From positions 1 to 19,884 of the forward strand of contig CAMOGR010000161.1 of NCBI GenBank assembly GCA_946614205.1: 19,884 bases of DNA. The letters are read 5' to 3'. Below, in pieces: positions 14,713 through 19,884 of this stretch (the first letter of the stretch is position 1; each line of letters begins with the position of its first letter). The notes below the pieces were generated by a model. The model had not been told where the DNA came from. It saw only the letters and a list, made by a program, of their open reading frames with translations, and did no database searches. The DNA is from an uncultured Bacteroidales bacterium (GTDB lineage: Bacteria > Bacteroidota > Bacteroidia > Bacteroidales > UBA932). The position numbers were made by a program, and so were the translations under genes.

Positions 14713-16251
14713 CTAAAGGTTCCTCAGCAGGTTGTTCAGGTTGACCCTCTTGTCGATGAGGGCGCGCAAGTCTTCGATTTTCACGCGCTCCTGGGTCATG
14801 GTGTCCCTTTCGCGTACGGTGACGCAACCGTCCTCGAGACTCTGATGGTCGACGGTGATGCAGAACGGGGTGCCGATGGCGTCCTGGCGGCGGTAGCGCT
14901 TGCCGATGGAGTCTTTCTCCTCGTACTGGCAGTTGAAGTCGAATTTGAGCTCATCCATGATCTTCTGGGCCAGTTCGGGCAGACCGTCCTTCTTGACGAG
15001 AGGCAGCACGGCGGCCTTGACGGGAGCAAGGGGAGCGGGGATGCTGAGCACCACGCGGGTCTCGCCGTTCTCGAGCTTCTCCTCCTTATACGAGTGGCTG
15101 AGGACTGCCAGCACCATGCGGTCTACGCCGATGGAAGTCTCCACCACGTACGGAGTGTAGGCGGCACCTTCCTCGGGGTCGAAGTATTCGATTTTGCGGC
15201 CGGAATACTGCTGATGCCTTCCGAGGTCCCAGTTGGTACGGCTGTGGATGCCTTCCAGCTCCTTGAATCCGAAGGGGAACTGGAATTCGATGTCGGTGGC
15301 GGCATTGGCATAGTGCGCGAGTTTCTCGTGGTCGTGGAAGCGGTAGTTCTCCGCGCCCATGCCGAGGTTCACGTGCCACTTCATGCGCTGCTCCTTCCAC
15401 TTCTTGAACCACTCGAGTTCGGTTCCGGGCTTGATGAAGAACTGCATTTCCATCTGCTCGAACTCCCTCATGCGGAAGATGAACTGGCGTGCGACTATTT
15501 CGTTGCGGAAGGCCTTGCCTATCTGGGCGATGCCGAACGGAATCTTCATGCGTCCGGTCTTCTGGACGTTGAGGTAGTTGACAAAGATGCCCTGTGCGGT
15601 CTCGGGACGCAGGTAGATGGTGTTGGCGCCCTCAGCGGTGCTGCCAATCGAGGTGCTGAACATCAGGTTGAACTGCCTTACGTCGGTCCAGTTGCATGTG
15701 CCGCTGATAGGGCAGACGATGCCGCAGTCAACGATAATCTGCTTGTACTCGGCAAGGTCGTTTGCGTCTTCCGCTTTCTTGTAGCGCGCGTGTACCTCAT
15801 CCCACTTGGCCTTCTCGCGGAGCACGTTGGGGTTGGTGGCCCTGAACTGCTCCTCGTCGAACGACTCTCCGAAGCGCTTGCGTCCCTTCTCCACCTCCTT
15901 GTTGATTTTCTCTTCAATCTTGCCGAGGTAGTCTTCGATGAGGACGTCGGCGCGATACCTCTTCTTGGAGTCCTTGTTGTCGATGAGGGGATCGTTGAAG
16001 GCCCCGACATGGCCTGAGGCCTCCCAGATGCGGGGGTGCATGAAGATGCAGGAATCGATGCCCACGATGTTCTCGTTCAGGCGGGTCATGGCGTTCCACC
16101 AATACTGCTTGATGTTGTTCTTGAGCTCGACGCCCATCTGGCCGTAGTCGTAAACGGCGGCCAGGCCGTCATATATCTCGCTGGACGGGAAAATGAACCC
16201 GTACTCCTTGCAGTGTGCTACAAGCACTTTGAAAAGTTCGTCTTGAGTCAT
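14713..16251 (-). CDS. glyS: Glycyl-tRNA synthetase, alpha2 (eukaryote-like) type
   Basis: A 512-residue class II aminoacyl-tRNA synthetase that charges tRNA-Gly with glycine. The N-terminus has GLAAVYDYGQMGVELKNN (residues 29-46) and SGHVGAFNDPLIDNK (79-93). The active site has YLRPETAQGIF (213-223), motif 2 with FRNE (248-251) and motif 3 with GVDRMVLAVL (375-384). The last 100 residues form the anticodon-binding domain. Length fits this single-chain type, which is distinct from the alpha2beta2 GlyQ/GlyS enzyme. The ATG at 16251 lies 2 bp after the malQ stop, so it is the last gene of the operon. A strong terminator follows. The symbol glyS (also glyQS) follows common usage for this type. 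Confidence 0.97.
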   Translation of the reverse strand: MTQDELFKVLVAHCKEYGFIFPSSEIYDGLAAVYDYGQMGVELKNNIKQYWWNAMTRLNENIVGIDSCIFMHPRIWEASGHVGAFNDPLIDNKDSKKRYRADVLIEDYLGKIEEKINKEVEKGRKRFGESFDEEQFRATNPNVLREKAKWDEVHARYKKAEDANDLAEYKQIIVDCGIVCPISGTCNWTDVRQFNLMFSTSIGSTAEGANTIYLRPETAQGIFVNYLNVQKTGRMKIPFGIAQIGKAFRNEIVARQFIFRMREFEQMEMQFFIKPGTELEWFKKWKEQRMKWHVNLGMGAENYRFHDHEKLAHYANAATDIEFQFPFGFKELEGIHSRTNWDLGRHQQYSGRKIEYFDPEEGAAYTPYVVETSIGVDRMVLAVLSHSYKEEKLENGETRVVLSIPAPLAPVKAAVLPLVKKDGLPELAQKIMDELKFDFNCQYEEKDSIGKRYRRQDAIGTPFCITVDHQSLEDGCVTVRERDTMTQERVKIEDLRALIDKRVNLNNLLRNL

Positions 16252-16253
16252 AA

Positions 16254-18134
16254 TCAGTTATTTCCATTGTAGCGGCCAGAGTCTTTGAGCAGGCCGGTAA
16301 TTTCCGTATTGAGGGCCCTCGCCGACGGCAGTTCGGACACGTCGATGTGCATGCGGTAGCGCCAGTGGTGGTTCGGGTCGGCGGGCTGGTTGATGCGCTC
16401 GTTTTCGAAGTCGGGACGGCGCAGGCGGCCGTCGAGCGCCACCCAGTCCTGCAGGGGGAAGATGGCGAGCATGGGCTGGCTCGACAGATGGTCCCACAGG
16501 GTGCGGCGCACCTCCCAGGGCTCCATGTCGCGTCCGTTCTGCTCTGCGAACTGCATGCGCAGGGTGGCCATGTCGTGGGAACTGGTCGCGCAGACGGCAA
16601 GGACCGGCCAGGGGCGTCCCTTGTCCAGGTTCGCCATCTCAAGCGACAGTATGCTTTCGTGCTCCATCACGCCGGGAACGCAGTCGGGAACCATTCCGAG
16701 GTCCTCGCCGCAGGCAAGCATTCCGGTGGCGTCCAGCAGTTCGGGGAGCTTGCGCTCGGCGTTGCGGCGCCACAGCTCGTCGTTGCGATGATAGAAGAAA
16801 TCGTTATACAGGGCGCCGAAACTCTCCTGCTGCCACTGCGGCAGGTTGTAGGATTCCGGAAGGATGCGCGGCTGCACGCAACCGGGATTCCTGGGGTCGG
16901 GCAGGAACAGACCTTCGAGGGGAAGTCCCATCGCCTCAATCTCTTCCACGCGGTAGGGGAGTGCCGGGTTGAAGTGGCCCATGGAGCCGCTCTTGTATTC
17001 GCAGGGAATCTCCCAGATGCGGAAGAATCCAAGTATGTGGTCGATGCGGAATGCGTCGAAATATTCGCTCATCTTGCGCAGGCGGCTCTTCCACCATGCG
17101 TAGCCGTCCTTGGCCATTTCGTCCCAGTTATAAGTGGGGAATCCCCAGTTCTGGCCTTCTTCCGAGAAGAAATCCGGCGGTGCGCCGGCGCTCGAGTCGA
17201 GGTTGAAGAGCTGCGGATGGAAATGTGCGTCGGCGCTGTCGGCGCTTACGCCGATGGGGAGGTCTCCCTTGAAGTGGACGCCCTTGCCCCGGGCGTATTT
17301 TACCACCTGCGAGAACTGCTTGTCGAGGTGCCACTGAATCCAGCGCCAGTAGTCGGGTTCGACGTTGTCGCGGAGGGCGCAGAACTCGGCGTATTCGTCT
17401 AGCCAGTAGGCATTTGCCTTGACGAAGCGCTTGAATGCAGCGGAGGCGGTGTCTGCGGCTCCATGGTCTTCCCACGCCTTGCGGACGAGGGCCATTTTCT
17501 TCTTGAACACCTTGGGGTAGTCAAGCTCCGGCAGGGCGTTCAGCTCATTCCGGGCGCGCAGGAATGCGGCGTCCTCCTTTATTCCGAGGTCCTGCAGATG
17601 TATGTACAGGGGATGCAGAGCGAAGGACGAAATGGGACTGTAGGGGTACGAGTCCTTCCATTCGCCCTTGCGGGTGGTGTCGTTTACGGGGAGCAGCTGC
17701 AGGATGCACTGGCCGGTAGACGCGGCCCAGTCGACAAGGGGCTTCAGGTCGTTGAACTCGCCGATGCCGAAGTCGTCGTTGCTGCGGAGCGCGAACACCG
17801 GAATGGCGGTGCCGGCGCCGCGGAAGTTGGGCCTGTCGAAGATTTCTGCAGTGTGCTTGCGGACGAACGGGCATCCGGGAATGGTGCAGTCGTTCCAGTG
17901 GTCTTCGATTACGGGTGCGGGAACGCCGCTGTGGTGCTCCCACTCGCTGCGGGCGACGAGACCGTCACGCACGACTACGTAATAATAGTCCTTCAGTGCT
18001 GCTGCAGAGGTGTTTACAGTGGCTGTCCAGATGCCGTCGCCGCTCCATGTCATGGGGTGCTTGGCATCCTGGATGACGATGCTGAGGCTCTCGCCCCATG
18101 CAGTCTGGTAGTGTATCCTGAATGTGGTTTTCAC
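16254..18134 (-). CDS. malQ: 4-alpha-glucanotransferase (GH77) with a single N-terminal starch-binding domain
   Basis: A 626-residue amylomaltase that transfers glucan chains between maltodextrins in the cytoplasm. Residues 1 to about 85 look like a CBM20 starch-binding domain (FRIHYQTAWGESLSIVI, GDGIWTATV, YYYVVVRDG). The GH77 barrel follows, with SYPYSPISSFALHPLYI (162-178), the nucleophile Asp365 in FRIDHILGFFRIW, the acid/base Glu477 in CGEDLGMVP and Asp521 in SSHDMATLR. All three catalytic acids are present. Bacteroidetes and plant DPE2-type relatives usually carry two CBM20 domains and are much longer; this one has only one. It starts 5 bp after the SDR gene and ends 2 bp before glyS, so all are co-transcribed. 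Confidence 0.95.
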   Translation of the reverse strand: MKTTFRIHYQTAWGESLSIVIQDAKHPMTWSGDGIWTATVNTSAAALKDYYYVVVRDGLVARSEWEHHSGVPAPVIEDHWNDCTIPGCPFVRKHTAEIFDRPNFRGAGTAIPVFALRSNDDFGIGEFNDLKPLVDWAASTGQCILQLLPVNDTTRKGEWKDSYPYSPISSFALHPLYIHLQDLGIKEDAAFLRARNELNALPELDYPKVFKKKMALVRKAWEDHGAADTASAAFKRFVKANAYWLDEYAEFCALRDNVEPDYWRWIQWHLDKQFSQVVKYARGKGVHFKGDLPIGVSADSADAHFHPQLFNLDSSAGAPPDFFSEEGQNWGFPTYNWDEMAKDGYAWWKSRLRKMSEYFDAFRIDHILGFFRIWEIPCEYKSGSMGHFNPALPYRVEEIEAMGLPLEGLFLPDPRNPGCVQPRILPESYNLPQWQQESFGALYNDFFYHRNDELWRRNAERKLPELLDATGMLACGEDLGMVPDCVPGVMEHESILSLEMANLDKGRPWPVLAVCATSSHDMATLRMQFAEQNGRDMEPWEVRRTLWDHLSSQPMLAIFPLQDWVALDGRLRRPDFENERINQPADPNHHWRYRMHIDVSELPSARALNTEITGLLKDSGRYNGNN

Positions 18135-18139
18135 TGTGG

Positions 18140-18934
18140 TTATAGTTTGTAATAGCTTCTCAGTATCGCCTCGAACCAGGAGGGGGGCAGAATAGCCTTG
18201 AGGAGTACCGACAGACGCTGCTCCAGGGTGGAAATGATGTACCTGTAGCGGGGTCTTGGATTCATGACTATCTTGCTTATCTTGCGGGCAAGGTATTCGG
18301 GCTTGAGTCCCGTCGTCTCGTCGTGCTCTATGCTGGCGAGGGACTTTGCGTAGGTCTTGTAGACCTCGTAGGCTTCGGGCGACGAAACGCTTTTGCGCTT
18401 GGCGGTGAAAGATGTTGCGAAGTCTCCCGGTTCAATCACTACGACTTTGATGTTGTGGGCGCGGACCTCCATGCGCAGGGCCTCGCAATAGCCTTCGATG
18501 GCGAACTTGCTGGATGAATACAGACCCTGGAACGGCAGGCCCATGAGGCCGCCTATCGAGCTGAAACAGATTATCTTGCCGCCTCCCTGGGCGCGCATCG
18601 CCGGGAGGACCCAGTGCAGGAAGCGCACCATGCCCATCCAGTTTACGTCCATCTGGCGCTCGGCGTCCTCGAGGGACGAGAATTCCAGCGGACCGCCTAT
18701 GCCCATACCGGCGTTGTTGATGAACACGTCGATGCGGCCTTCGGCGTCGAGCACCTGCCGGACGGCTGCCTCGCAGTCCTCAGCCTTCTGTGCGTCGGCC
18801 TTTATATAATGGACGCCCGGCAGCAGGTCGCTTGCATGGCGATGGGTGCCATATACGGTATGACCTTCGCCGGCGAGCTGCTCGGCCATGGCGCGGCCGA
18901 ATCCGGAAGTGATGCCCGTTATGAGGATAATCAT
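18140..18934 (-). CDS. Short-chain dehydrogenase, probable 3-ketosphinganine reductase
   Basis: A 264-residue classical SDR. It has the nucleotide-binding motif TGITSGFG (6-13), NNAG (73-76), catalytic Ser126, Tyr139 and Lys143 (YSSSK), and the PG motif after strand 6 (PGDFATSFT). After the Rossmann fold the C-terminus is basic and hydrophobic (ILPPSWFEAILRSYYKL), which suggests membrane association. Its ATG overlaps the stop of the serine palmitoyltransferase gene as ATGA, implying coupled translation. That pairing suggests it reduces 3-ketosphinganine, the product of the palmitoyltransferase, to sphinganine with NAD(P)H; this is the next step of sphingolipid synthesis, and an SDR with this activity has been reported in Bacteroides. 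SDR family is certain; the substrate is inferred from context. Confidence 0.85.
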   Translation of the reverse strand: MIILITGITSGFGRAMAEQLAGEGHTVYGTHRHASDLLPGVHYIKADAQKAEDCEAAVRQVLDAEGRIDVFINNAGMGIGGPLEFSSLEDAERQMDVNWMGMVRFLHWVLPAMRAQGGGKIICFSSIGGLMGLPFQGLYSSSKFAIEGYCEALRMEVRAHNIKVVVIEPGDFATSFTAKRKSVSSPEAYEVYKTYAKSLASIEHDETTGLKPEYLARKISKIVMNPRPRYRYIISTLEQRLSVLLKAILPPSWFEAILRSYYKL

Positions 18935-19884
18935 ATGATTTCCAGCTCCTTGAATATCTTGGTGAGCTTCTCCACCGCCTCGTCGACCTGCTCTATGCTA
19001 TGGGTCGCCATGAGGGCGAAGCGGATGAGGACGTCCTTCTCGGGCACGGCGGGTGCGATGACGGGGGTGATGAACACTCCGGCCTCGTAGGCCATGCGTA
19101 CCACCTTCATCGCCTTGATGGTGTCGCGTACGAACAGCGGGATGATGGGGGACTGGGTGTGTCCGGTGTCGAATCCTGCGTCCTTGAAGGCCTTCTGCGC
19201 GTGGCGTGTGACCTCCCAGAGGTGCTCGCGGCGCTCGGGCTCTTCTATCATGATGTCCAGGGCCCGGGATGCGGCGGCGACCGCTGCGGGGGTCATGGAG
19301 GCGCTGAATATCAGGGTGCGGGAATTGTGCTTGAGGTAGTTGATGACCTCGTGGTCGCCTGCGATGAATCCGCCCAGGGAACCGAAGCTCTTGGAGAACG
19401 TACCCATGATGAGGTCCACCTTGTCGGTGAGGCCGAAGTGGCTGGCGGTGCCGGAGCCGTTCTCGCCGATTACGCCGAGTCCGTGGGCGTCGTCAATCAT
19501 GAGGGAGGCGTTGTACTTGTCGCAGAGCTCGACGAGCTTGGGGACGGGAGCGATGTCGCCCTCCATGGAGTAAACTCCGTCTACCACAATCAGTTTGGGT
19601 GCGTTGCGGGGAGTGAGCCAGAGTTTCTTCTCCAGGTCGGCCATGTCGTTGTGGCGGAACTTGCGGACTTCGCTGAAGCTGAGCCGGCTGCCGTCGATGA
19701 TGCAGGCATGGTCGAGGGCGTCCAGGAAGATGAATCCGCCGCGGAAGCCCAGGCATCCGACTACTCCCAGGTTAACCTGGAATCCTGTGCTGTATGTGAC
19801 GGCCTCCTGCTTGCCGGTAAACTTGGCAAGCTTGGCTTCCAGCTCCTCGTGGATGTCGAGCGTTCCGTTGAGGAAACGGCTTCC
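18931..19884 (-). CDS. spt: Serine palmitoyltransferase (alpha-oxoamine synthase family), N-terminus outside window
   Basis: The frame is open from the window edge (19884) to the stop at 18931, 317 codons; the ATG at 19644 is internal. The edge begins GSRFLNGTLDIHEELE, the substrate-loop region of the PLP-dependent alpha-oxoamine synthases. DDAHG carries the PLP-binding Asp and His, and GTFSKSFGSLGGFIAGD carries the PLP lysine (codon 19392-19390). The SFGSLGGF form and the ends LIFSASMTPAAVAAA and IRFALMATHSIEQVDEA fit bacterial serine palmitoyltransferase rather than KBL or BioF. The enzyme condenses serine with a fatty acyl-CoA to make 3-ketosphinganine, the first step of Bacteroidetes sphingolipids. 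About 75-80 N-terminal residues are missing. The SDR follows with an ATGA overlap. Confidence 0.9.
   Translation of the reverse strand, partial: GSRFLNGTLDIHEELEAKLAKFTGKQEAVTYSTGFQVNLGVVGCLGFRGGFIFLDALDHACIIDGSRLSFSEVRKFRHNDMADLEKKLWLTPRNAPKLIVVDGVYSMEGDIAPVPKLVELCDKYNASLMIDDAHGLGVIGENGSGTASHFGLTDKVDLIMGTFSKSFGSLGGFIAGDHEVINYLKHNSRTLIFSASMTPAAVAAASRALDIMIEEPERREHLWEVTRHAQKAFKDAGFDTGHTQSPIIPLFVRDTIKAMKVVRMAYEAGVFITPVIAPAVPEKDVLIRFALMATHSIEQVDEAVEKLTKIFKELEII

Noticed and set aside
14641..14827. N-terminal part of the 194-codon frame that contains the Rpn remnant
   Set aside because: This part reads through the glyS terminator and the end of glyS in another frame; only the part below about 14640 resembles the Rpn family.
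14695..17402. Long plus-strand frames (440 and 351 codons) opposite glyS and malQ
   Set aside because: Both lie antisense to highly conserved enzymes and have biased composition without domains.
19642..19644. ATG at 19644 as start of the serine palmitoyltransferase
   Set aside because: The frame stays open to the window edge and the 80 upstream codons encode conserved family sequence, so the true start is outside.

Overview
The window looks like chromosomal DNA of a GC-rich, probably gut-associated, member of the Bacteroidales. The evidence is a fused SecDF, a TonB-dependent receptor paired with a DUF4249-type lipoprotein, many lipoprotein signal peptides, a serine palmitoyltransferase (sphingolipid synthesis), an alpha2-type glycyl-tRNA synthetase, and start regions without Shine-Dalgarno sequences that instead carry Bacteroidetes -7 boxes (TAnnTTTG) with TTTG -33 boxes. 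Genus cannot be fixed from the sequence; an Alistipes-like or uncultured Bacteroidales lineage would fit.

Layout. 1-112: first 37 codons of dnaE (minus). 165-665: small exported probable beta-barrel protein (plus) with a strong terminator. 725-1509: gene-free convergent region filled by two abutting tandem arrays, one of 51-bp and one of 52-bp units. 1565-4588: secDF (minus). 4714-8847: overlapping plus-strand operon of an unknown lipoprotein, a TonB-dependent receptor and a DUF4249-like lipoprotein. 8855-10822: an 88-bp repeat, two intact paralogous lipoprotein genes plus a truncated third (minus), and a second 88-bp repeat. 10851-12386: two-gene minus operon of a small exported protein and a lipoprotein serpin. 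12573-14171: divergent TPR/membrane/HTH regulator-like gene. 14194-14640: debris, made of a glyS-tail-like fragment and the C-terminal end of an Rpn/PD-(D/E)XK nuclease gene. 14713-19884: tightly packed minus operon of serine palmitoyltransferase (N-terminus outside the window), SDR reductase, 4-alpha-glucanotransferase (malQ) and glyS.

How the genes fit together. The palmitoyltransferase and SDR would make 3-ketosphinganine and reduce it, and are joined by an ATGA overlap. SecDF drives export of the many envelope proteins encoded here. The 4714-8847 operon is probably an outer-membrane uptake or surface system for an unknown ligand. The serpin operon may handle host or self proteases, and the divergent TPR/HTH gene is a candidate regulator of it. 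The less ordinary parts are the two arrays at 791-1438, the repeat-bracketed lipoprotein cassette, and the att-like duplication of the glyS tail around the Rpn remnant.
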